Source of the DNA: Albifimbria verrucaria
Lineage: Eukaryota; Ascomycota; Sordariomycetes; Hypocreales; Stachybotryaceae
Length of the DNA stretch: 64,000 nucleotides
Direction of reading: 5' to 3'
Assembly (NCBI GenBank): GCA_020081605.1
Contig: JAHREC010000018.1
Span: forward strand, 4,340,001-4,404,000
Positions 37,376 to 48,270 of the stretch are shown here, piece by piece. A model generated the notes under the pieces. It was not told the origin of the DNA, did no database searches, and was given only the letters and a program-made list of their open reading frames with translations. Position 1 is the first letter of the stretch, and every line of letters starts with the position of its first letter. The position numbers were made by a program, and so were the translations under genes.

Positions 37376-38927
37376 TTATAATTTGATGGTGATATTATTA
37401 TGGTCTAGTATGACAGCCAGACCGGTAAGTGTTCCCGAGTACGCAAGGAGTATACTCAGGGCAACAACTGGCGTCACATTCAATGTGTTAACTGTCATGT
37501 TGACGAGTCCCGTCAGTAAGTTGGCAACAAGGAATAGCGCTAGACTGTTCCTGTTGAAAGCCCTCAGGATAGGGCTCGTGGCCGCCTCATAGGCCTCCTT
37601 TTCTGTCCTGGCATCGTTTGCGTGATAAAAAGCAGGGAAGAAGACACTGTCGATGATGCAGAATGCCAGCATCTGTACTTGGTTGAACGCCACAACCCAG
37701 AGCACGTAAGGGAGATTGGCCAGGCGGCGGGAGACGTTCCAGCCGAAGCCGTAGTTGTAATCCGTAGAGATGAAGTAAAGTCCAGCCCAAACACCAGCCC
37801 ACACGGCCATTGTCATGACTAGGTAGTTTCTCTGCTTGACAGCAGAGACGTTGTTACTGGGGTCGATCCTGCGAGGAGCACATACATGCCCAGATCTTGT
37901 CCAGCTAAGAAGATGGCCAAGTAGCCAAAGAAGCTGAATACACCTTCTCTATTCTTTGATAGCAGGTCAACCCTCGGCGCCGTGAGCGCGTAGGCCTTGA
38001 GTTCTGTGGTCTCGAGAACAGCCTGGTATATGCCCGCTACGATCAAACTTAGAGCCGCGTAGGATGGGACAATCCTCAGAGCCGCCTGGAACACTGCGAC
38101 AAAAATGGGCATGAAGCCGAGGGTAAAGAAGAAGTTCCAATGCACGCCATACTCGGTCACATGTTCCGCGTAGTCGAGCCCCTTAACGCTAAGCAGCCGG
38201 ATGAAGCCGAGGATGAGCAGCGGGATGGAGTGACGCAGGGACTGCAGCATATGACGATGCAAAGGTGTGGCACGCCCTTCATCTTCTCTTTCAGCACAGG
38301 CCGCGCCGCCACGACGCCTGCAGAAAAGACAAAGGACCCGACGCCCAGGTCCATAAGCGAGGTCCCCAGGTCTCGACCTTGGCGAAGCGCCTTGGGAACA
38401 AGCGAAAGTCGACAGCCAGGATAGCGAGGCATGTGATGACGACCATGTTGCCTCGGTAGGTGGTGAGAAACGGCTTCATGGGAAGGACGTCTGCCTGCAC
38501 CGGGGCCGCCTTGGACTGAGCATTGGGAGGGACCTTGGGCTTCTTCTTCCGCGAGGTGGTGTTTGGAGGAAGCACATAAATCAGGGCGGCTGGCACGAGT
38601 AGCAGGATGCTCAGGAGGACCGGCCTATCGGAGTATAAAGTCGTCGCGAGAAGAATGGCACCAACATTTAGAAGGTAGTCTACCGTGAAACCGAGGATCG
38701 AGTAGTTCTTGAAGAAGCCCTGGCGTGCTTGTAAGACGGACCAGAGAATGACGGCTACCTATGTGAACGATGAGTCGAGCTCCCACACTGCGTCGCGGGG
38801 TACAGTAGGATATGGGTTAACTCACCGGCGCGACCGCCGTCACAAAATTGATCTCAGTCACGGAGCCACCTGAGAGGTTGGACACGAAGTCCTCCTTCTG
38901 CTGCTTGTAGCTCTGGGTGTTGGCCAT
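37376..38927 (-). CDS. GWT1: GPI-anchored wall transfer protein 1 (inositol acyltransferase), frame-broken
   Basis: Multi-spanning ER membrane enzyme that acylates the inositol of GlcN-PI in GPI-anchor synthesis. The start at 38927 reads [20 protein letters not shown]. Exon 1 ends at 38826 (donor GTGAGT) and exon 2 begins at 38758 (acceptor ATAG). Landmarks are [20 protein letters not shown], the conserved [52 protein letters not shown], and [20 protein letters not shown], with about a dozen hydrophobic segments. Three bases are missing, at about 38364-38367 (CCCC on the plus strand), 38275-38277 (CCC) and 37866-37869. Allowing for them the gene is exactly 496 codons (495 residues), the normal Gwt1 size. 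The gene is the target of the gepinacin/fosmanogepix class of antifungals in other fungi. Confidence 0.94.
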
Positions 38928-39749
38928 GGTGCAAGTCCTCTCTCTACCTAGTCACGTCCTGGCTCATTGCATGACACGCGACACCCACCAAGAAGAAAAG
39001 GCAGCGCTGAAGGACAAAGGGCAGACCAAGCCTCGATGTTGGATCCGAGGGAACAGAGATGACGACACCTGGCTAGATTTCCCAAACGGGTCCTTGCGTT
39101 CTTCAAGTGGCGGTGGACAAGGCTCCAGTATGTACAGTACAGTACTGTATGGTCCGGTGCGGTGCAATAGTGTCCAGAATGTAGGGGTCCTTTCACCTGG
39201 AGTTGCTTGGATGAATCGTTAAAACCGGGGCCAATCACCAGTGGGCATCTGAGCACGGCCCTTTCACCTGTCACATCACGTGCACCCTCGATGAAGGGGA
39301 CTTGGTTGACAACCAACCAACTAACCAACCAACTTGGTGGTTTGCATTGAAGAAAGGAGCCATCTGCTTGCCATCGCATGTATTGTGCTGTATAGTCTTG
39401 TATATTGAGGTTCAGTTTCAGTACCGTATTGTACTGTCTAGGCACGCTGTTCATGCAACCCCCTCCATACGACTGGGCACAGTGTGATTTGTTCTTAGAT
39501 GGCTCTCAACTGAGCATCACATGCTATCTATCTACATTAACCTCTATTCTGGCCTGTGCTTTGTCTTCAAGGCTGATGAGGGAAACTGTGATATAGATTT
39601 GCGAAGCAACCCAGTACATACATTACTGTAAGGCAATAGGATCATCCTGATCGGTGAACAAACACGACAACGCATTTCTCATAATTCGTCCATGCCTCCA
39701 TTCACCTCTATCTGTGTTTTAAGCCCAGATTAGCAAGACTCCACACGCA
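38928..39749. other. Intergenic region, GWT1 promoter side
   Basis: Contains an imperfect period-5 run at 39131-39167 and a series of AACCA/CCAAC units at 39310-39335. No coding sequence is supported. Confidence 0.5.
39131..39167. repeat. Period-5 array, AGTAC/GGTGC units
   Basis: In-phase units including AGTAC, TGTAT, GGTCC and GGTGC over about 37 bp. Confidence 0.65.
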
Positions 39750-40438
39750 ATGTCTCACACGTCGACACGAAGATTATCAACTGGCGGTCTGCCCCAATCA
39801 AGATCCGCGAGCAATACGTTATTGAGGAGGCGCCGAGTCATGACAATATATGCTGCTTCACCGCTTGGATACGCAAAGAGATTGTCAAGATCCCTGAAGG
39901 ATGGTCCCATTCAGATTATCCTGATTATGGGAACCGCACTGAATGGTCTATCCAGATTTATGATACAACGCCACAATCCGACAATCCGGATCACCTCAAG
40001 GCACTAGCGGAAACGCTACACAGGGAAACACGTGAGGAACGCGAGGGACATGGCCGTGGGGAGCCGGATCGCATAGACGTCTGGGGTATGCCGCTAGCCG
40101 TTGATATCTCTGACGAAGGAAGAATCGCAAAGTGCAAGTCACATCACTTGGCCGAAATTGCCTCCCGAAAGGCCTTAAATATAGTTGATTTCCATATCCC
40201 CGTCAGGCCCAATTGGATGTACGAACGGGCCATCATCGTTATCGACCGGCCAGAAGCACTCTGGGACAAAGACGAGGGCGGCTTCCTGGCAGTGTATTGG
40301 GATATGACCCCAAGCGTTCTCGAACAGTTTAGAGCCGAATATGGAGAAGACCACCGGAAGTTCGAGGTGAAAGTATCACGATATACTCGTGCGGAGCTCG
40401 GAGAGGCGTTGAAAGGTTTTAGAGACAACCTCTTTTAG
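39750..40438 (+). CDS. Uncharacterised protein, probable break just after the start
   Basis: Not recognised. The longest frame runs uninterrupted from about 39756 to the TAG at 40438, about 227 codons, but it has no ATG at its 5' end. An ATG at 39750 lies one base out of frame with it, so one lost base directly after the start (like the other losses in this window) would give a single protein of about 229 residues. Alternatively a splice acceptor at the TTAG near 39729 would join an upstream exon. The protein is soluble and acidic, with motifs such as IPEGWSHSDYPDYGN, TEWSIQIYDTTPQSD, MPLAVDISDEGRIAK and AVYWDMTPSVLEQFRAEYGE, and no signal peptide. Even composition and lack of repeats support real coding. 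The surrounding DNA is AT-richer than average. Confidence 0.6.
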
Positions 40439-41630
40439 TCATTTGATAAAAGATCCTGGCCTAAGCTTTGAATACCGCACGATATTCCGTTTCAGATTCG
40501 GCCCCTTGAAGAGATTGTCGAAACTGGCTTGCCGGAACCATTGATGAAGAACAGGGTGCGCATGACGAGCTTTATCATCTCTCAATTTTAACCCCAGTTG
40601 TGTTAATGACTCAGTGCAAGCAATCCTAGTCTTAAATAACTTATAGTCTATCGACCATTTGATGAAACTCATTAGAATCTGGGTTTCAAAATACGGCGAA
40701 TTGTATACTTACAAATGACATACTATTCCTGCAATGGTAAACCAGGACTACCTACTTTCGTCTTGATCGAGTTGTCTTAAATATACTTTCGCAAACTCCA
40801 TACTACACTCGGCTCAGAAACATTAGCATTATTAGTATGAGGGATAATTTGATCCTATTTGCGCCTCAGCTATCCATTCAGTTGCTAAGGCTCCGGAGCC
40901 GGAAAGACTCCCAGCAGTATTGCACTATACCTGTCTTATTGCAGGGACTGGACTGTCGTAACTAGTGATAGAAATAAATTGCAGCATCTACAGTATACTG
41001 TAGCAATGTCGTTGGTGTCAAAAATATGCAAGGCCAAATCGGTGGCTGAACCTGGACATCAATGAACTGTACTATACTCTACAATACAATACGGCACAAT
41101 ACGACACAGTACACAGCAACACCTTCATTCCCATACCATTCTGACAGCAGCAAATCAGCGTTGCATCCCTTTTGTGGCTCAATGACCTGCGTGGAACAGC
41201 TTTTAGCATGTCAATAGTTGTGACTAATACACATTTCTTTGTCTCTGCGTCTACTTCCATAGTCAACTCAGCCTCCACACAAGTCTCCAAGACGCTTAGC
41301 CTTTGTGATCTGTCAACCTCTGGAATGCTCTTTAACTTTAGCTTGCTTTATAAGCTACTTGTCAACAAAGCCGTGCTATCGTCAAGCTCTTTGTTCACCA
41401 AATTTTGTACTCAGCGGCTTGTCCAGACTTACAGTACATACACAAAGTCAGGCATCGAGATTCGCCGTGCCATACAGCACGCCACATCCTACATACTGGT
41501 TCAAATGAAGACTGCTTTGACCACTCTCCCTGTTATATCTCAACGTTCTTGCCCCAGCTCACGCCCAGTATGAGTTGCTACAGCATAGCACCACAAAGTC
41601 CTGCACTCAACCCATTCTTGCCATTGAGAC
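40439..41630. other. AT-rich intergenic region
   Basis: About 1.2 kb without a supported gene, containing a period-5 ACAAT/ACGAC run at 41081-41115. Confidence 0.5.
41081..41115. repeat. Period-5 array, CAATA/CAGTA units
   Basis: In-phase units such as CAATA, CAATA, CGGCA, CAATA, CGACA, CAGTA. Confidence 0.7.
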
Positions 41631-42513
41631 ATGAAGTCTGCTGCGAAGGGTCGGGCAAGGCCTACGATCGAGCCCATAAGTACTAATCATGGTGGTTTCA
41701 ATGACTTATCCAAACGCCTTATTCCAGTAAGAGGAGAGTCGCCTCCATTGAACTCAGGCGGTTATGCCTCAAAATCAGAGAACGTTGCAACACCCGCAAG
41801 CTCCACGGCACTCCCTCTACTATCAGCCTCCATCTTTACGCGACGGGGATTTTCCCAGACGTCTTCGTCATACCTGTAGATCTCCCAAAACAGCTTCGCC
41901 CTGTCCTCAACTCTGCAACTAGATACGGTGAAGTCCTATCTCCCCTACCAGACGAGGGTCGGTTCACTGTGCGTGTGGTGGTTCACTCCAACAGCCGGCA
42001 TTTCGGCCTCACTCGGCAGTTCGATGTGAGTACTCTCCGCGCGACCATACCGGACGGCATGAGTCCTCGAACACCAACCTTGGACGAAAACTTCTCCCTC
42101 GCTGTATTGGAAACACGTAATACGTCCCCACTACCAGAGTCACCTATAGATGCTATAGCGTGCCAGAATCCAGCCAGTGCGGTCACCACCAGCTCCGGCA
42201 ATTCTCCCATGTCAGAAAGAGAAGCAAAGCTTGGCTATCGAGCTGTGCCGATTGGTAAAGCCCTAAAGACACATTCAGCCGAGACTCGATAACAGCTGAC
42301 TTAGGCATAGACATACACTTTGCTCAGGCTCACCTACCGGCCTTAGCCTCTATCATGATGTCCAATCAGGTCCAGCGCGGGAACACAATCGAACTCCCTG
42401 TGCCCCATCCGAAGGCTTGGAAGCATACAATCATGTATGTCTACACGGGCAACGAAAACTATGCGACACATCAAGTCAAGCGGAACATCTTGTATCTCGG
42501 CGGAAAGGTCTAG
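41631..42513 (+). CDS. Hypothetical protein with a possible BTB/POZ-like C-terminus, frame-broken
   Basis: Three overlapping frames continue one another, each shifted by one missing base: 41631 to about 41760, then to about 42280, then to the TAG at 42513. The middle frame is open for about 190 codons and includes GIFPDVFVIPVDLPKQLRPV and RQFDVSTLRATIPDGM. The last frame includes DSITADLGIDIHFAQAHLPA and YVYTGNENYATHQVKRNILY. The spacing 'D...H...HLPALASIMMS...ELPVP...YVYTG' resembles a degenerate BTB/POZ fold, but several core residues differ, so this is tentative. The join between the first two frames is not fixed. It may be a decaying gene rather than a sequencing artefact, as nothing confirms strong conservation. 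Confidence 0.4.
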
Positions 42514-43356
42514 GCCGGTGATCGTGCATCCTTAAGAGTGCACTGTACCTTTTGCGTCTCATTCCTACTTCATATAAGCTACAACGTACTATACGATGGG
42601 CTTTTTTAAAGACAACGTACATACCTCTCAATAACGTAGCCTGAGTGTACACTGCAACGTAATCTATCTATTTGAATCGCGCGTGGCTTACTTTTGCCCA
42701 CAACACAGCATGTATGCCGAACACGTTGCGTGTGCCATGCTTTCTTGGCAAGCTGAAAGCCTGCTTGCGGGATGGAAGGCAGGTCACCACGAACCCTTTG
42801 CCATGCTCCTTCTCGCTAACACGAACTTGTGCGTATTTTCCGTAAACGGACAGAAAATGTGACGGGGAAGAGCGCTCATTGGCGGCCATTCTTAGATTGA
42901 TCTGCTGTATCACCAACACTTGAGTCAAACGATGACGGCAGTTGTTGGAATCGTAACCAGGAGTGATTGCAGCGATGCCAAGCACGCGAGCCACACCACA
43001 CCACACCTTTTCGTCGGCAGAGCGTCGGCCATGGCACATGGCAGCACATTCGTGTCCGAATGTGCCGTCTGTTCGAGTCTCCAGAAAATGACATGTCGGT
43101 TGCAGACATGTACCGTCGTGGTACCTCGCTTGAACGGATCTTGTGTCCCACGCCCTTTCGTTTCCCAGGGCGCCCTCCCCATCTTTCCCTCGTCTCTTGC
43201 CAGCCATCACGAAAATCCACTCATGCGTCAGTCCACACCACCCATACCGTGAAACGACATCCACTCTGGTCGACCGCGACACGAACGCCTGGCCCCAAGT
43301 AGGTAAACAGCCTTCGAGGTGGGTGGGGCGGCCGTCATCTGCAAGAAATAACTGCA
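42514..43356. other. Intergenic region, no supported gene
   Basis: A minus-strand frame of 234 codons (42668-43372) is open but shows a Cys/His-rich mixture without family motifs, and it overlaps other frames of similar length. I leave it uncalled. Confidence 0.35.
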
Positions 43357-44260
43357 TCACATGTACATGCATGTACGCCTAGACATGGCGTAACCTGGTT
43401 TGTCGCGCTTATGTACGAATTCCCCTTCCTTGAGAATCCTTAGATTCGCCCAGGATGCCGCCAGAGCGTCATAGTTTTCCCACTCTAGGTTTAATCCCGT
43501 TAGTATGCGGTTGATGAGCTTCAATGAGGTGGCTGAGGCTCCATCGACCCCAACTAACAACTAATGGTCCCTTGAAGCTACCGGACGTGAATTCCTTGAT
43601 GGCAAAACATTTAGTTTATGCGTAGCGCGTGGTGTCCGCTTTAGGTGGATTGAACATCGACTGAGGAAGCGGGGTTTGAGCTGAGTCGTGGAGTAGGAAG
43701 ATTACGTCGACTGGACCAACGAAGCTGCGGTTGTACACGAAGCTGGGGCACAGGCGGTTGTTGCGGCAGATAATGCCTGATTTCGCATCGGACGACGCTA
43801 CATTGCGGATCACAGACCCGGTTTGATCGTACAGCGATAGGTTTGCAGGGCCATATGCTCGAAATGTTCACACCATCCTAGATCTCCAGGGTTAGGGACC
43901 CCACAACCAAATCGAAATAGTCCATTGCCTGGATCTGAATCTGAATCATTACCAAGCCGGATTTGTTGTGCCAGCATGATCTGCAATCGGCGTCACCATC
44001 GCATCTTGTAAAAAGAAGCTGGCCTTTCAATGGCCCCGAAGCACCTAACGCATGCTCTAGACGATGAGTTTAGTATCAGAGAACAGGGAATTGTGCATAC
44101 GGGACTACAGAGTACATACTTGACAGGGATGTTAGTGCTTGTTTTGTGCTTCATCGATCCACTTTAGTTGGTGATTCAAGGCTTGCTGATGAGGGGTCCA
44201 TCGGGCAATAGCTGAAGCTCCAGAACTCATCAAAATTGCCAGGATATTCGTTGGACACGA
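43357..44260 (-). CDS. Probable secreted cysteine-containing protein, frame-broken
   Basis: No family recognised. Reading 5' to 3' on the minus strand, a secretion-signal-like stretch (NILAILMSSGASAIARW, near 44200-44248) is followed by an amphipathic segment (HQQALNHQLKWIDEAQNK). A GTATGT donor near 44126 could pair with a CTAG acceptor near 44060. Then come a Cys-rich stretch with TRCDGDADCRSCWHNKSG, RFGCGVPNPGDLGWCEHFEH, a region with SGIICRNNRLCPSFVYNRSF, and a tail containing ASATSLKLINRILTGLNLEW. These pieces lie in successive frames, each shifted as if one base were missing, and one in-frame stop near 43616 separates the last piece. No in-frame ATG is found for the signal stretch, so the start is unknown. 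The coordinates are the span of plausible coding only. It could equally be a decaying gene. Confidence 0.4.
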
Positions 44261-46285
44261 CCCTGTTAAGTTCCGCTGACGACATGTCAGAAGCACAAGC
44301 ACAGCCTCGCGTGTTGGTCGGTTGACATTTGATATCCTACATACTGTGTAGGCATCAGTCTGAGGAGGCTCACGGGGTAGGGGCTGTTTTGCCTTACAGG
44401 AAGCGGGTCCAGCGCACAGAAAATGTACCCAGCTAGTAGTAGAAAGGGCCGCACTTTGTATGGAGCGGAAGGGTAAGCGGGGCCAGAGAGCGTTGAATTG
44501 TCGTTGGCCACATCAAAACCCTTTAAAAGCGTCCACTTCTGTAGCATCTAGAGTGGCCGTGATGGGATGCGAGCGTAATAATGCTAACCGGATTACGATC
44601 TGGCAACCACAACAGGAAGAGGACCGCTACAGCACGTCAGGCCATTCCCCAGCACTCCGCACACTGTTGTTACGAAAGTGCATGCCCATGGATTTGCAGT
44701 GGGCCAGTTCGCCGCATAAAATGCACGTCGTCCATGGATGATCCTGGAGAGCTAGAGGTAGTTCCAGCTCTATCGTCGATATGACCCACCGAGTGATCAT
44801 CGGCGACAGAGCGATAACGCAAGCGTGGCCTGTTGGCCAAGCTGTTTCTCAATCGAGAGGCTCCTCCAAGATCCAGTGACCTAAGAGAAATGTGACTGTC
44901 CGGGATCGTGGGTCGAAGGGGCGTGCAACATCGGCACCCGAACCGTTGAGTACTCTCCGAGTGACCGAATCGCCATGTCCTGGCTTATGACAGTTTGCTG
45001 TTGGGGGCCAGGGCAAAGCCATCTTGAGGCGACAGTGAGGGTTCGTACGTATGGGTGCGTTGCTGGGAGCAGGGGTTGAGGGCGTGCATCCAGGGATCGA
45101 GATACTGCGTGCGGAGAGGAACAACCACACCAACACCCTATTTCCATCCATACGATGCACCCGCGCGCGCCGGTTGGTTTACCGGGCCGTACGGTATAGT
45201 GTTTGCGAAGTGGTGCAGCCGGACAGGGCTTCGCTCGCCTAAACATCCGGCAGCAACATGATTGCTTCCTTGGAAAAAGCTGGTAGCGGAAAAGTCGCGC
45301 CGTGCGGGCCAAAAGCTCAAATCATTCCACTTCCATTCCCACTCGATACCACCCCTCCAGTTCGCTCACAGGACCTGCGTTAGTAGGGTCATGCAGGCAG
45401 GAATGGAAGAGGTTTAGTCGGCTTTTCTCACTTTACATGGAATGGTTCCCTTGTCAATGGCGTCGATGGATGACATCGCCCACACTAGCCAAGAGGCTCC
45501 ATACTGTTAGCACGAGATGGGGATGCGAGCACGAGTTGAAGCCGGCCAGGTTCCGTGTCGCATTGCGCGTCCCGTCACTAACCGGAGGAAGCTGACTGTG
45601 CTTTTGGCTTCTAGGACATCACCAATGATGGGCATTGGTGTTGATACCCGGAGCTGCAGAGGGCCTGGATATTTGCAATCGCTGGATGGGGAGGGGAGGG
45701 AGGGAATGGGTGAGTGAGGAAGAAAAAGAGACCGAGTCTACAGAGTATAAGGCAAGGGAATGCCTGTGTTGTGGCCTCAGTAGGTACCTCACCACGTACC
45801 TCCTAAGGTATAGTAGGCACCTAAGGTACTGGAGGTTAATCACCTTAGCTGTACCTAGACGGCAATTCGGCCTGGCCACGTCTTGAGGGTGCTAAAGTTA
45901 TTAGCGTTCCTATTACCAGCGGGCACTCTGTACTTCGCCTCGCTAGGGCATCTTGCCTCGCGCTGCGGGTATCTCGATGGCTGCGTTTCTACCCGCACTG
46001 CCTGCCCAGCATTGCGCTTTGATTGTTGTTATTGTTGCTCTTCTCGGAGCTGCACCCTCCCTTCAGCGAACCTGGAACAAATTCATTAATGGGCAACCTG
46101 AACCTGCATCCACCGACACTAATGTACGGCAGGACAAGGCGAGGGCAAACTAACAAGGTGTTTGCGCACGTTAAGACGTCCATTATATCCGTGCAAGGGC
46201 ATGAGTTGGCCGAGGGGTGTCGCTAGCCGGGCACGAGAGGTGGGTGGGAGGCAGCTGCTTCTAACAACGACATGTAGGCATGTCA

Positions 46286-46308
46286 CTGCGCTGCGCTGCG
46301 CTGAGCTG
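46286..46308. repeat. Period-5 array, CTGCG units
   Basis: Three to four GCGCT/CTGCG units in phase, ending CTGAG. Confidence 0.75.
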
Positions 46309-46713
46309 TGCGTAGGCCCCCAATATGTCTGAGGAACACTTGGAACCACACAACGGCACGGGCATTAATAACAATACGACACGCATCAAGCGAATCGGTG
46401 CTTCGGGGCAGACCCGTAGCGAAAACAGCCTTTGCCAGCCTATTGTGGCGAATGGGGCGATCGTGGCATAGCCCGGAAGCTGATGTCGTGTGATCTAAGG
46501 CTCGAGGCCCACGCTCATCGTTTCTGACTTATACGCGCATCCCGTAGCTGTAGCTGGCCAGCCAATATCTCTTACGAGCACCCGGCATTCCCGAGTCCCG
46601 TACGTCTTACCTCCTGGCCGTACCAAGATATGCATGGCCTCCCAAGCACCGTGGGTTTGGGACGCGAACAGTGTAACCAAACACTGACACTTTGGCATGA
46701 TATATGACAGGGC

Positions 46714-46733
46714 CGGGGAGGGGAGGGGAGGGT
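46714..46733. repeat. (GGGGA)n pentanucleotide run
   Basis: Three to four GGGGA units in a G-rich stretch; a possible G-quadruplex-forming tract. Confidence 0.75.
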
Positions 46734-47114
46734 TAGAGGGAGGGGGACAAATAACATGGCACTTCAACCACGCCCATTTGTGGGCGAAAATCGATATTCC
46801 ATATTCCAATTGACAAGACATGGAACTAAATCCAGTAGCGACAAGATTATGGTGTTGTGACGACGCAATGCAAGAAACTCGTCGCATGCATACATCCTCT
46901 TTTGCAGCCTGCAGCGTAACGTAGGGCAAGACAATCACCCGTCACTTGCAAGGATGAAGGTTACGCGAGACAGGTGCTGGGCCGTGGGCAATGTCCCAGA
47001 GGCCGGGCTACGGTACGTCTACATAGTATTAGAAAAGGCCTACTCTGGCTATTTTAAACCTGCCAATCTCTTTTAAATCATCGATGCGTCCAAGAAGACG
47101 ACGCACTTACACAT

Positions 47115-47132
47115 GGACCGGACCGGACCGGA
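47115..47132. repeat. (GGACC)n pentanucleotide run
   Basis: Three perfect GGACC units followed by GGAAC. Confidence 0.75.
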
Positions 47133-48270
47133 ACAGGTTGCTGTATGCGGCCTGCGAAGCAGCAATCCCTGCAACGCAACAGGAGACATGTCGGCCAGAC
47201 GTCCTCCAAGCCAGGTCTATCACCGGTATTGGGCCGTTGTCACGACTTCGTCTTCATAGTTATCGTTGACGTTATCAGCGGCATGCCCTGCTCCCCGATC
47301 ATGGCACGCCTCCATCCATTTTGCGCCTCTCATAGCACGGCGGTTGAGACGAGGTCGCCGGTGCACCGCGCTCTACACACCCTCGGGATGCTTTTATGTT
47401 CCAAGCTCCTCATGCACTGTAGCCAATCCGGACATTTTCACATGATTATGCATGTTCTTTTGATAACAGTGTTTCAGCAAATGAACGCTGCGCACTGGGT
47501 TAGGAGAGGCAAGACGACGGCATAGAGCAACTCCCAACTGCCGTGTAACAAGCATGGCACCATGATCTACTTACTGTATGCAGGTTGCAACTAAGCTCTG
47601 CCGCGTCAAATTCACGTAACTGTCTTTTTGTGTTGGAGGGGCTTTGGTATGCAATCTCGACCAACGCCTTTCCATTGTTTCCTCTACAATCAGTATATAC
47701 ACGACCATGAAAAAGGGAGGGGGCCTATCAAGCAGCCGCTGAAAGGGCCCATCCACTCAATATCCACGCGCCCATCCTGGTGATTAGAAAGCAAGTTGCA
47801 CCCAAGTATTTTCCGAATCCTGATCATTTTTATGCTGCGTTGTATGTCCTTGATAACCGTTGCCGGTCCCTGGCAATCAGCTATCGATTGGGTATAGCTC
47901 TGTATCCTCCACGAACCTGCCGCACTCTTCCCATGAGTGCTACCCCATGGTGAAATACCGCCTTTCCGCAGTTTCCACTGTGGCCTCCAAGTGAGAAAAC
48001 CCTTTGTTTTTCTTGCCTTGGCCATCCGTTGACCCCGTGTACTTTAAACAGGCCTACTCTCATGTCTCAAAATGACGAGAGGCAACCAACATGATTAGAC
48101 GACATGAAACGTGTCGTGTGCCCGAAGTTTTGTGTGTTTTCTTTCAAAAGTCCCAAAATCGAAACCACATGGTTGAAACCCTGCTGGTATATAGAAAAAG
48201 AGAACCGTGATTCATAAAATCGTCATGTCTTCAAGCGAAGAGTCTTGGATAACAGCCATTGATTGTCGCC

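Larger units (their letters stand above)
44261..48270. other. Intergenic region with short repeats, no recognised gene
   Basis: About 4 kb. Frames of 60-150 codons occur on both strands without domains or signal peptides. Repeats are listed separately. AGGTACC motifs are dense at 45780-45850. This stretch separates the secreted-protein candidate from the GT2 gene. Confidence 0.45.

Noticed and set aside
42668..43372. 234-codon minus-strand open frame
   Set aside because: No motifs, no signal peptide, and comparable frames overlap on both strands. It is left uncalled, with some uncertainty.
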